Shown: positions 53,523-64,000 of the stretch, piece by piece | How positions within the stretch are numbered: position 1 is the first letter of the stretch | How the letters are laid out: every line of letters starts with the position of its first letter | From: Asterias amurensis | Lineage: Eukaryota; Echinodermata; Asteroidea; Forcipulatida; Asteriidae | Length of the DNA: 64,000 nt | NCBI RefSeq assembly: GCF_032118995.1 | Contig: NC_092663.1 | Location: 2,294,001 to 2,358,000, forward strand | Direction of reading: 5' to 3' | Made by a program: the position numbers and the translations under genes | Notes under the pieces: generated by a model | What the model was told of the DNA's origin: nothing | Database searches by the model: none | The model's input: only the letters and a program-made list of their open reading frames with translations

Positions 53523-55144
53523 GTTTCGTGGTCGCCTGTTATCAATCTTTAACTATTCCGGTCTTGGCCTGGGTGTAGTGAAGCTTCTTCAGCACAATAT
53601 CTTGGTCAGTCTACTCTAGAAAAGAGTCTGGAAAACAAAATAGGAACACAAAATGTATGAATCAATTTCAACCCAATGTATGCTGAATGCAGTCATTGAG
53701 TTGAACTTTTGCTCTTGAATTGAAGGGGCACAGCAATTTCTCTCCTGGTAGTTGGAAAGGGGACGTATTTTTAGTTTGTATTGGATCCTTGCACAGGGTA
53801 GTTACTACTAGAAAAAGGCTCTCCCTCATGTGACTGTTAACTAAGACTAAGAGCATCACATCAACAGTACTACAGAGCACCACGATGCTGTGGGTTATTT
53901 TCGAGGCCTGGAAACTGGATGACTCGTACCTACTTCTAGAAGTTAGAACTGTATAGGTTCATTCCGATATCGCTTCCAACCAAATAGCGGAACGACCCTC
54001 ATAGTTCTAAGACTAGGACGTAACTCGCTCTGAAGTCTCATTTGTAGAAACTATTAATTATAAAGGTTCCCGGAGCCGGCCTTATACTTAATAGTTTCTA
54101 GAAGTAACTCGTACCTATAGCCCAGGTTGGACTCCTCCGTTGCAGGCAACGTGACAGAGTCCAGGGTATAAAGGTGCCGTACCATTGCGAAAAATTTTCA
54201 AAAATCTGACGTCCTACCACTACCAGGGCTACTCGTACCTACTACGAGTACACTAGGCCTCGAAGCAGCAATTGTGGTGCTCTGTACATTTGCTGCACTG
54301 CCCTCTGCAACTTGCAAGAATCCAATGCAATTTATAACCCCTTTAATTTTTACCAGAGGAAATTTGGAAATGTTTCAGTATCCTGCCAGCTAGGCTAGCT
54401 TAGCTGTAATGTAAACATGGTAAAATGGCTCTCTTTTAAAACCAGTCTCAAAGTAAGGGTTCCAAAATAAGTTCAATTCAATGCAATAAATATGACAGAT
54501 ACAATTGTTGAAACATTTTTTATTTTTTTTTATGAATTTAAAAAGAAGTAATCCTAACTAACTAAACTAAGTTTAAAATGAAGCAGATAAATAAGGGGAA
54601 GATCATGATTTCCCGTATTCAACAAGCTGACTTACACAAATGGTCGTCCCTCTCGCATGCTCTCGCCTACCCCAAATCCAACAACACTGTTTGCACTGTA
54701 CTATAATAGAAAATAATTATGGCTGATTCTGAGTGTGAGAGTTCCGCATACTCTGGCTGATTACGGGATGGACAGTCTGTGTACAATGTATGTTGTTGAT
54801 GATAGCACGAGGAAGTAAACGAAAGAGGGCGCTAACACGCTTTAGTGGTGGTGTGGCAGGAGATTTTTCTCTGGGCGGGGCAAATTAATATTTCCCGAGA
54901 CAGCGGAGCGGCAAACCAGATCCGGCTGTTTCTGCTGGGTCGGCATGTTAAGTTCAAATTTATTTTGTGTTCCCGATTGTCGAGAGGCTGACATCATTAG
55001 TAGACCAAGAGCATGGCGGAGAGAAAGGCTTCCTCCATGGACAAGCAGAACGAACAAAATGCTAAAAGCAGCAAGTTTCAGTGTAAAACATTCAGAGGCG
55101 AGAGGGCATTGAAAGAAACTTTCCTTAGAAAGCGATGACTCGTT
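53523..55144. other. No gene seen; 5' flank of the BCL-2 family gene
   Basis: The 5' UTR and promoter of the gene at 51401-53522 should be here. A loose inverted pair around CTTCTAGAAGTTAG and TTTCTAGAAGTAACTCGTAC lies at 53920-54115. No exon was identified. Confidence 0.4.
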
Positions 55145-55297
55145 TTAAAGGCAGTGGACACTATTGGTAATTACTCAAAATAATTATCGTCATAAAACCT
55201 TTCTTGATAACAAGTATTATGGGGAGAGGTTGATAGTATAAAACAATGTGAGAAACAGCTCCCTCTGAAATGACGTAGTTTTCGAGAAAGAAGTAAT
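55145..55297. mobile_element. Half-length family A MITE (copy A9)
   Basis: TTAAAGGCAGTGGACACTAT through CGAGAAAGAAGTAATTTTC, ending at the internal hairpin position. This resembles the break in other truncated copies. Confidence 0.85.
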
Positions 55298-55565
55298 TTT
55301 CATCTATTAGAGCGAGATTAGGCCGTATAAGTTTTTTAAAAGATCCACTCCCATGCTGAGACGCAAGACAAAGGAGTTCCGGATACTTATTTTGTGCACA
55401 AGCCGAGGACATTGACTTGACTCCTTTTCTAAACTATAGACTCGGATGTAAAAATATTGTGCAACCTCGGCGGCTATTCGCCTATAATTATAGTCGGGCT
55501 CGAATCGGCATACCTGGAACTGGGGCTCAAAAGGTTTGGTTCAAATGCATTTGCAACCGTATAAG

Positions 55566-55598
55566 CATAGAGCAAGGACCAGTGGTCCTTGCTCTATG
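55566..55598. other. Perfect 33-nt hairpin
   Basis: CATAGAGCAAGGACCA, one spacer base, then its exact inverse complement. This is too perfect to be chance decay of an old element. Confidence 0.9.
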
Positions 55599-57950
55599 GT
55601 ATAAGTAATCCAACAAAATAATTGTTATAGGTAGAATATTCTTTTACTAATCGTATCGTTCAGAAAAAAATGTGCGCCACCACGTTCTTCTTGGCCTTTT
55701 GAGTTTGATGCGGACATAATTCAAAAGCGACAGGGCTATAATACAGGAACCAGCATTTACGGGCCTCCGCGGGCTCAAAATAGGTTTGCGAAACACCGTG
55801 TGGTGGATATCGACTTTGCGGAGGCTATGGTAGCCTAAAGTTGTAATGGTTCTAAAAAATAACCACTTTCCGCAGAATTCCAACACAACACTAGTTACCG
55901 CAAACCTCATAAAAGTTGACTCCACCATGCAAAGTTTCAAATCCTACTACTAAATTGATTTGACCCGTCGAATCATAATATTGGGTGAATCATGGAGTGA
56001 CTAATGCATACTCCAAGACTCACGAGATTAAAGCTTACCTCACAAACAGCCAGTCATCAGCGGAGACTCTTGGTCTGGACCCGTCTCAAACCTAACTTAT
56101 AAAACAGCCAAATTAATTTCTAACAGTGGTAGATTTTCTTCACCAATGACTCGAGCACTCTTCACCAGCAGCTGAAAAACAGTGTCGGCTCTTTCACTGA
56201 CCATGAAGCTAAGAAGGCCAACATTTATATTTTTGACAAGCGGGAGTTCTTAGGGAAATCCCCACCAGTTGTTAGTCACCAGCTCAAGTTGTGCATGTGA
56301 CAAGAACTCGGTGTGCGTCAGCGGATGTTTAGAAACTCAATAGCTTTGTTTGCACGACCAACCTTTTGACTAATCCCAGCCTCCCAGACAAATATTTCCG
56401 TTTAATGGGCTGAAAAAACTGAGAGGGTTTTTTAAAATTAATTCCCAAAATCTCAATTTTTATTGCAATTGATTGCATCCGTGCAAGAGCTCAATAGCAA
56501 GGTAATGCTTCGGCTTACAGATTCAACCGATTTAGTAGATATGCGGTTCATTTTATTTTGTCTGGCACTCTTGAACATAATAATATGCCAAGATGTCTGG
56601 CACGCCAACAGATTGATGGTTGGCGGAAAAAAGGGAAAAACATAACAAAATAACAAAAAACAACAACATTCAAACACAATCAAATATCAGGTCTTGGTCA
56701 GTTAACCATTAAAGGTCTCCCGAACAAAATAAAGAAGAAAAAACCTTCTGGGGTCCCAGGTAAAGTCTACTGGAAACATAAAATAAAGAAAATAGGGTTC
56801 GTTGATTTAAAAGTGAAAAAGAATACGAAACAGTTGCCTTTTACAGTTTATCTGTTTATTCGTATTTCGTAAGTCGTACTTATCCTCGTTTAGCGAAATT
56901 GTTTGCCTCTTTACAAAATTTAAAATGATTAAATCAGCAAAATCTCTAGTCGAACCAGCTTTGCTAAAAATTGAATGATGATTGTGTGTCATTAAAAAGA
57001 ATGAGTGTGCTAGGAACATGAATGCCTCAAAACGAAATTGAATGACCGAATTCTGAATTTGAAACGCAGTAAAAACCGGAGAGGCAAAATAGCTTTAATT
57101 CGAACGCATGGAAATTAAATTGGCTGCTCATTTTCCGAAATTTACCGATAAAACCTATATTATGTTTGTGGTAAACGGAAATACGAACGCATGAATAAAA
57201 TAAGCCAACGAAACTATGCAAGTTTTCCTGATACCTGATCTGTGACCTGTGTGTATGCAAGCTGTGCTTCCAACTAACAAATATAGTCATCAATCTGACG
57301 ATGCATTCAGTTTGTTGTATTGACATAATCCTTGGTGGGATTGTTTATTGTACAAACAAAAACAAAAACTACCCCTTGTGAACCCCCCGGGAATCTAATA
57401 GCAATTTACAGATGCTTCGCCAGATTTTAATACGATCTGAAGGCCAAAATAAGTTAAATTGCATCATCCCAGGATACAGAGAGTTGCTGGCTTTTCCTTT
57501 ATAAAAAATTATTTCAACGATTAAAAATTTAAAAAATATAGTGAATGGCTGGATCAGCCTTTTCATTTTCATGTATTATGACGTCAATGTTTCAATAATT
57601 TGCATGTCACAGCAGTCTGGTGCTTGAATACTATGTACTTCTGTACACAAAGTGACACATTATAGCTGACACTTTGTTTCGTAGTGTGTGCACGAAACGA
57701 ACAGTCATGAATATTCATTAAGTTACACATTCTCCTGATTGACCGCAGTTCAACCAATCAGAATTAAGGGGTCTGAATAAAAATCGTTCTATACCTAAAG
57801 TTCATGGCGTTAAAAATATGTAGCAAAAATATTCATTTTGTTGAGGAATACGGGAAAACAATCATCCAGGCTATGTGTGTTGTCATGACAATCGAGACGA
57901 AGGCACGCGTGTGCATAGGTTTTTCGGGACCCCTTACACTTAACCTTTCC
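55599..57950. other. No gene seen
   Basis: AT-rich, with several short frames lacking any recognisable domain or splice context. No MITE of the families above was identified. Confidence 0.4.
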
Positions 57951-58918
57951 ACAACTCCGACGGGCAACTCACAAATACGACGGACAACTCACAACTCTGA
58001 CGGACAACCCACAACTCCGACGGCCAACTCACAACTACGACGGCTTAACTCACAACTCCGACGGACAACCCACAAATCCGACGGCCAACTCACAACTACG
58101 ACGGATCAACTCACAACTACGACGGACAACTCACAACTACGACGGCTCAACTCACAACTACGACGGACACTCACAACTACGACGGCTTAACTCACAACTA
58201 CGACGGACAACACACAACTCCGACGGCCAACTCACAACTACGACGGTTCAACTCACAACTCCGACGGCCAACACACAACTCCGACGGCCAACACACAACT
58301 ACGACGGACAACTCAAAACTCCGACGGCGAACCCACAACTCCGACGGACATTTCACAACTCCGACGGCCAACTCACAACTCCGACGGACAACCCACAACT
58401 CCGACGGCCAACTCACAACTACGACGGCTTAACTCACAACTCCGACGGACCCCACAACTCCGACGGCCAACTCACAACTACGACGGATCAACTCACAACT
58501 ACGACGGACAACTCACAACTACGACGGCTCAACTCACAACTACGACGGACACTCACAACTACGACGGCTTAACTCACAACTACGACGGCTCAACCCACAA
58601 CTCCGACGGACAACTCACAACTACGACGGCTTAACTCACAACTACGACGGCCAACTCACAACTACGACGGCCCAACTCACAACTCCGACGGCCAACTCAC
58701 AACTACGACGGCCCAACTCACAACTCCGACGGCCCAACTCACAACTCCGACGGACAACCCACAACTCCGACGGCCCAACTCACAACTCCGACGGCCAACT
58801 CACAACTCCGACGGCCCAACTCACAACTCCGACGGACAACCCACAACTCCGACGGCCAACTCACAACTCCGACGGCCCAACTCACAACTCCGACGGCTCA
58901 ACTCACAACAACGACGGA
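57951..58918. repeat. 20-bp minisatellite, about 48 units
   Basis: The unit is CAACTCACAACTMCGACGGC with 19-21 bp variants. Two main variants (CTCCGACGG and CTACGACGG) alternate irregularly, and larger blocks of several units recur, for example the CTACGACGGATCAACTCAC block near 58098 and 58478. Because 20 is not a multiple of 3 and lengths vary, the frames through it are not protein-coding. Confidence 0.95.
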
Positions 58919-59235
58919 GGCTGTCCTCTATGGAACACCATAAGATGCACCAAAAAGTAAAGAAATGGTTAAGAATAGAGATAGATCCATTTTGGGTTAA
59001 AGATGGTATAAACAGTTTGCGACAGCTCGTTCTGTTTTCTGATTTAATACGTTTTACTTATTTTGAAGTCTATTAATGTAAAGTTGATTTAATGTATTTT
59101 TGTTCCAATGAATTCTTCCTGGGTTTTTTTTATGTTAATTTGATCGACAGCTTTATGTGAAGTTGTTGTATAGTGTGGCTTCCAAGAGGCACTCTTTAAT
59201 CTTGACTTTCCAAAGCAGGACTTTCTATCAGCTCT

Positions 59236-59619
59236 TTAAAGGCAGTGGACACTGTTGGTAATTGTCAAAGACTTCACAGTTGGTATAAATTATCTCAACA
59301 TATGCATAAAATAACAAACCTGTGAAAATTTGAGCTCAATCGGTCATCAAACTTGCGAGATAATAATGAAAGAAAAAACACCCTAGTCACACGAAGTTGT
59401 GTGAGTTTAGATGGTTGATTTCGAGACCTCAAGTTCTAAACTTGAGGTCTCGAAATCAAATTCGTGGAAAATTACTTCTTTCTCGAAAACTATGGCACTT
59501 CAGAGGGAGCCGTTTCTAAATGTTTTATACCGTCAACCTCTCCCCATTACTCGTCACCAAGAAAGGTTTTATGCTAATAATTATTTTGAGTAATTACCAA
59601 TAGTGTCCACTGCCTTTAA
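59236..59619. mobile_element. Palindromic TTAA MITE, family A (copy A10)
   Basis: Full length, TTAAAGGCAGTGGACACTGT to AGTGTCCACTGCCTTTAA. The internal hairpin GAGACCTCAAGTTCTAAAC / TTGAGGTCTC is perfect. Confidence 0.9.
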
Positions 59620-59908
59620 GGCTGGAATGCACTTTTTTTGGTCAAACTTTTACCAATAATTTTGTAGGTTAATTTTTTTAAAGAAGTTGAAACTGAAAGT
59701 AGATTAAACCCTGTGCTTAAACAATATCAACATAATGATCATACTTCGTGACCCTGAAACACTCATGTGATGTGTGATCCAATTATGATCCCATGCAATC
59801 AAACGGATATCAAAGGCAAGTGTGTCTAGTCTTGGCTCAAGACGTCAGTTGTAAATCTCCATAGCACACCTTTTTAAGCTCACCAGTCAAGTTGGTTAAA
59901 AATCATGT

Positions 59909-60210
59909 TTAAAGGCAGTGGACACTATTGGTAATTACTCATTACATAATAACATTATGAGAAACAGCTCCCTCTGAAGTGACATAGGTTTTGAGAAAGG
60001 AGCAATTTTCCACGAATTTGATTTCGAGACCTCAGATTTAGAATGCGAGGTCTCGAAATCAACCATCTAAAAGCACACAACTTCGTGTGACAAGGGTGTT
60101 TTTTCTTTCATTATTAACTCAGAACTTTGACGACCAATGAGCACTATTATGTTGAGATTCACCAAGAAAACTGGTCTATGACAATTACCAATAGTGTCCA
60201 GTGTCTTTAA
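59909..60210. mobile_element. Family A MITE with internal deletion (copy A11)
   Basis: TTAAAGGCAGTGGACACTAT to AGTGTCCAGTGTCTTTAA, 302 bp; interior reversed relative to A10. The pair is 290 bp apart and in opposite interior orientation. Confidence 0.85.
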
Positions 60211-60654
60211 TGGAAAGAAACATGATAGATTCGTTGAAAGAACGAGGTTTTTCGGAGATTTGGGTAAAAAATATAGGGAGGGCTAAACAAAGATATTAGT
60301 TTAAACAAACATAGATTGGAAAACTTGCATACTCTGATTTTAATATAAGATATAGTTGTTTATTTTATAAAGTCTCGAAGACACTCAAACTGGTACTTTA
60401 CTTTTTATAACTTATAAAATAAGATAAAGTCATAAAATTATTGTTGAAATCAATTATTATGTATGAAAAATAATTAAAAAGGCTTGCGAGGGGGAAATGC
60501 CTTTTGAAAAATGAAACTATGTTTAGCCTCAAAAAGCATGACTTGAACTTGTAATTGAAATAATACATCATGGAACTCATTATAGATAAGAACTTTGAAT
60601 TGGGATAAGTAATTTGGTTTTACTTGCCCCAATTTGTGTAAGCACTGTATATTC

Positions 60655-60830
60655 AGTACTTTCCCCCCCGAGTCCTGTGAAGAAATCACAGGCATATTAT
60701 TCTGCTCTTGATTGGCAAAGATCGCGGGATCGAATCCCACCCAAGTAATTTGCCTGTGATTTTGTTTACAGAACTCAGGAAAGTAATGAGTATACAATGC
60801 TTTACACACATTGGTGTAAAGGGTACACCA
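60655..60830 (+). mobile_element. tRNA-derived SINE, family H (copy H2)
   Basis: GCGGGATCGAATCCCACCCA as B-box region, then GTAATTTGCCTGTGATTTTG and GAGTATACAATGCTTTACAC. Confidence 0.65.
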
Positions 60831-61079
60831 AATAATAACATCCTAGAGCATTGAACACTACCAGATTCTCAGCTGACTTTATCAATCTAAATGTTCACTT
60901 GAAAGCTAATAATTTGACGCTAAATTTCATTTTCCCAATAGTTAATGCAAGTCTTAAAAGTATTTTGAACATTTTAGGAAACTGCAGTTTTAATGTAATA
61001 CAGTGGTTTTTACAATAGTGACGGTGGAACAAAACTAACTGCATATTAATTTCGGTTTTACCCTGAAAAAAAAAACAGA

Positions 61080-61165
61080 GTTTGTGAAAGTACCGAGCAC
61101 ATGGTGCTGACACACACTTTGGTGTAAGGGTAAAAACAAAATTAATATTCTTCATCCCCGATGCC
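61080..61165 (+). mobile_element. SINE family H tail fragment (copy H3)
   Basis: GAAAGTACCGAGCACATGGT, then TTCTTCATCCCCGATGCCAA; no head. Confidence 0.6.
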
Positions 61166-61242
61166 AATTTAACAAAAATTTTACCACTGCGTTAACCAAT
61201 GCTAAAATACTGGATTCAAACTGACTCTAGCTACCAAGCAAT

Positions 61243-61412
61243 CACGATGGTCTAGTTGGTTAGACTAGTTGGTTAGCATTTGAATTGCAAAAGTTGTGGT
61301 TTCAAATCCCACCCGAGTAATACTATGTATTCACTGAGTAACCAGTGCTAACACACATCGGTTTGAGGGTAAACCAAAATGGATACTCTTTATCCCCGAT
61401 GCCAATTTAACA
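61243..61412 (+). mobile_element. tRNA-derived SINE, family H (copy H4)
   Basis: Head GATGGTCTAGTTGGTTAGAC (A-box-like, with a local duplication of TAGTTGGTTAG), B-box TGTGGTTTCAAATCCCACCC, tail CTCTTTATCCCCGATGCCAA. This is the most complete H copy. Confidence 0.8.
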
Positions 61413-61860
61413 TATATGTTCAAAACTAAAAAATTCACGGCCCTAACGCGATGTTGAGAAATGGCCAGGTGTGGGCAGTGGACGCTTGCATGAGCTCCTG
61501 GTTGACTGGTGACAGCGACTGTAAGGACTGTAGCACACTATCCTCATCTATACTCATTACAATGGTCATAAAATTATTCCCCATGGTCCACAACAGTAAT
61601 GGACGTACAAGAGAAAAGGAACCAGACTATGTACTCTTCCAATCTCGATCTGGTGGATTAGACCATTCTATTGCAACGTCACAGCCCAAGTTTTTGCCAA
61701 CAGAGGTCGGAAAACTTTGGAAAGCCATACAATGCAAATCCAAAACAAATAGCCATAGTTTGTAGAAATATTACACAACAAGGGAGAGTATCTATTTTGA
61801 AAAGCAACACAAACCGACCATCTTCTATCCCAGTTCTCAGCTGTACGCGATTTTATCTCT

Positions 61861-63203
61861 TCATTCCACTGCTGCGGCACCCACTTTGTTTTTTGTCCTG
61901 TTCTTTTTACCCGATGGTTTTCTCATTATTGGTTTATTCTGATCGGTCGTTTGTGATTGTCCAGGGTTCACATCCGCACGGTTTGAGTTTTTATCCTGTT
62001 TTCTTTTTCTGGATTGGTTCTTTTTCTTGTTCTTGTCTTCGGAGCCGTCTGCCCAAAGATGGTCGTAAGAGCCGGGAGCTTGGTACCTGTTATTTGAACA
62101 TGACAAAAATGTTATACGGGATTGGTAAAGATAATACAGGGGTGAGAGTCATTACTAACAAAAAAGTCTAAAACTTGGATATACAAATTCAAAGGTATGT
62201 TGAAATAATGGCATGTCTACCGTTTGGTAACCCCTGGGGGTATAGATTCCAAGGAGCTTTTGGAAACACTTGTATCCAAAGCACCAGAGAAGCAGACCAA
62301 TGAGCAGGATTTCTTTATTTGTGGAAAAAAATAGCGTCTGATTTTCTTCACCAGGCCAACATAATAAGTCTGAATTCAGCCAAAAGTCTGAACAATCTCA
62401 ATTCTCATCCCTGATAATAGTAATGATAATAAGTCGTTTTTTATATCACGCTTTTTACACAGCTTTGTTACTTTGTGCATATGTTGATTTACACCAAGTG
62501 AGAAGACTGGTCTTTGACAAAGGTGTCCAGTGTCTTTAAATAAGGGAATCAATGTGTGGTGAAGAGGTTTTCAACTGGTGGTTTAATCCCAACGAGGCCT
62601 GGTTCTTGATAATTTTACCGAGACGCAGTCAAGGTAAATTATCAAGAACCAGGCCTCGGCGGGTTTAAACCACTAGTTGAAAACCGATTCAACACACTTT
62701 GATTCCCATTCATAAGTACCTGTTCGGTCAAAAAACATCAACACTTATGGTCAAAAAGTAAAATAAATGCAAAAATTATAATATTTCAATGATATCTTTC
62801 AATACAACACCCCTCCAGCTATGAAATGGTAAAGCCCAGTCAAGGCCCTCAAGTAAATAACTCCTTATAAGGGAATGCAGTGCGCGTTGCGCTTATCGCG
62901 TGATGTGGCACAACTGTCTCGGCGGTTGCTCTTGACCAGTAGGAAAGAAGAAACTGTCTTATAAGCACAGGTGCAAACTCGCGTGTCACGCCCATGTTTC
63001 AACACTTTTTACTGGTCATAAACAAAGGTTTATACACACCCACGTGACGCGCTCTCCACCAATAGGAAAAGCGAAACTGTCTGAGGCATTTATGAATGTA
63101 ATAGAAATAACAACTCCGAATAACGTACCCACATTCTTGGCTCGGCAGTGACTCTTTGGACAGCAGTATGGAGATTGTTGGTATGTCTCTGCTGACTTTC
63201 AGC
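61861..63203 (-). CDS. Probable 3' exons of an unidentified gene with a Lys-rich C-terminus
   Basis: Two minus-strand exons, 63203-63129 and 62086-61861 (TGA), have good borders (a pyrimidine-rich tract then TTGTAG/G, GG/GTACG, and AATAACAG/G) and compatible phase. The joined product reads LKVSRDIPTISILLSKESLP then SQECGYQAPGSYDHLWADGS, then a very basic tail (KNKKKNQSRKRKQDKN) ending GAAAVE. I do not recognise the family; the tail suggests a nuclear or nucleolar protein, which is only inference. Earlier exons would lie above 63203, probably beyond the window. A family E element fills the intron. The plus-strand frame over 61671-62171 is the shadow. Confidence 0.4.
62456..62539. mobile_element. 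Right end of a family A MITE (copy A12)
   Basis: GTGCATATGTTGATTTACAC to GTGTCCAGTGTCTTTAA; directly abuts family E copy E3. Confidence 0.75.
62541..63097 (-). mobile_element. Composite family E element (copy E3)
   Basis: Full-length reverse copy with the complete hairpin (62560-62690). On the minus strand it retains the frame starting MGVTREFAPVLIRQFLLSYW, which ends after about 50 residues. It lies in the intron between the 62086 and 63129 exon borders. Confidence 0.85.
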
Positions 63204-63310
63204 CTACAATCAAATATAGAAAACAATTTATTATGAAAATAATAATAATAATATTTAAAATTTGTATTGCGCCCCTTACATACAAAATGATCAAAGGCGC
63301 AAAACACATG

Positions 63311-63684
63311 TTAAAGCCATTGGACACTTTCGGTAAACAGTAATGTCCAAAGGCCCGCACTTCGTGTATCACATCTTAAATATAAAATAACAAACCTGTA
63401 AAAATCTAGGCTCAATCGGTCATCGGAGTTGGAGAAATAACGGGAAAACCCACCCTTGTTTCCGCACGTTTCGCCGTATAATGACATGTGTTCAAAATAA
63501 ATCCGAAATTCTTGACGACGAGAATTGATAATTGTTTTAATGTTTCCTCAAAAAGTAAAGCATTTCATACAATAATATTTCAAGAGAAGTCTTTCACCAT
63601 TACCTTCTATAAACCCTGTAAGTTATTTTTAAATCTGTGAACTTTTTTTTCTTTTTCTGTTCCGAAAGTGTATAATGGCTTTAA
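63311..63684. mobile_element. TTAA MITE, family M (copy M2)
   Basis: TTAAAGCCATTGGACACTTT to CCGAAAGTGTATAATGGCTT plus TTAA. A close match to M1 at 32172. Confidence 0.9.
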
Positions 63685-63784
63685 AAAGCACAGAGTGGAA
63701 GAATAAGACAAAGAAGAAAGACTGGTCACCAGGACAGTGCCCAAACAAAAGTATGGGGATACGGAATAGTAACAAGTTCTCTCA

Positions 63785-63990
63785 GTGGTGAAGTTGGTAT
63801 GACAATGATCTAGAATTGCAAAGGTCATGGGTTTGAAGCCCACCCTAGTAATAAGCCTGTGATTTCTGTTCACAGGGTTGAGGAAAGTACCCGTGACCCG
63901 AGTATACAGTGCTAACATACATCGGTGTATAGGGCGCCTATGGGTAAAATCAAAAGTAATATTCTTTATCCCGTATGCAAAGTTCAATCC
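63785..63990 (+). mobile_element. tRNA-derived SINE, family H (copy H5)
   Basis: GTCATGGGTTTGAAGCCCAC as B-box region, GGTTGAGGAAAGTACCCGTG, and the tail ATTCTTTATCCCGTATGC close to the window end. Confidence 0.7.
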
Positions 63991-64000
63991 ATTAAAGGGT

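Noticed and set aside
57804-58416. Open frames of 128 and 72 codons across the CGACGG array
   Set aside because: The unit is about 20 bp with 19-21 bp variants, so any frame soon shifts. The peptides simply mirror the minisatellite.
57951-58918. CRISPR-like look of the regular short repeat
   Set aside because: There are no unique spacers, the unit is contiguous and this is an animal genome; it is a minisatellite.
61451-62171. Plus-strand frames of 104 and 166 codons near 61.5-62.2 kb
   Set aside because: They lack a recognisable domain, and the second is antisense to the better-supported Lys-rich exon.

Overview
The window looks like nuclear DNA of a marine invertebrate deuterostome, most likely an echinoderm and perhaps a sea star. 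This is inference from spliced animal genes, short GT-AG exons in an AT-rich background, and very dense palindromic MITEs and tRNA-derived SINEs. I could run no database search. No bacterial operon, rRNA, CRISPR array or intact autonomous transposase or reverse transcriptase was seen.

Layout. 0-3.9 kb: MITEs, a fragment resembling the N-terminal part of a CR1/L2-type LINE with a degenerate 2A-like motif, and a two-sided degenerate repeat. 8.1-10.2 kb (+): the last three exons of an uncharacterised gene. 12.7-15 kb: a degenerate tandem repeat split by nested foldback elements. 16.2-20.8 kb (+): a six-exon (at least) secreted or GPI-anchored protein with a lysozyme/lytic-transglycosylase-like domain, a short Cys-containing insert, a complete-MIDAS VWA domain, a beta-rich segment ending in a tetra-arginine site, a Thr/Pro/Glu stalk and a C-terminal hydrophobic tail. 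22-28 kb: repeats, including a composite foldback. 28.75-30.15 kb (+): an intronless SLC18-like (VMAT/VAChT-type) transporter in which three charged residues important in VMAT are replaced. 30-41 kb: repeats only. 41.2-46.5 kb (-): a complete five-exon inositol hexakisphosphate kinase whose exon phases all agree (371 codons of protein). 51.4-53.5 kb (-): a complete three-exon BCL-2 family gene (194 residues). 57.95-58.92 kb: a 20-bp minisatellite. 61.9-63.2 kb (-): two 3' exons of a probable unidentified gene that may run off the right edge.

The best-supported biology is (1) the lysozyme-like plus VWA surface protein, with an apparently frame-balanced alternative splice; (2) the IP6K next to a BCL-2 family gene, which recalls IP6K3 and BAK1 close together on human chromosome 6p21; and (3) a set of different palindromic MITE families that all start TTAAAG and end CTTTAA, as though moved by one TTAA-specific transposase. 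The three recognisable complete or near-complete genes carry many of these elements in introns and flanks. Genes are not arranged in operons, and no shared regulation is visible.
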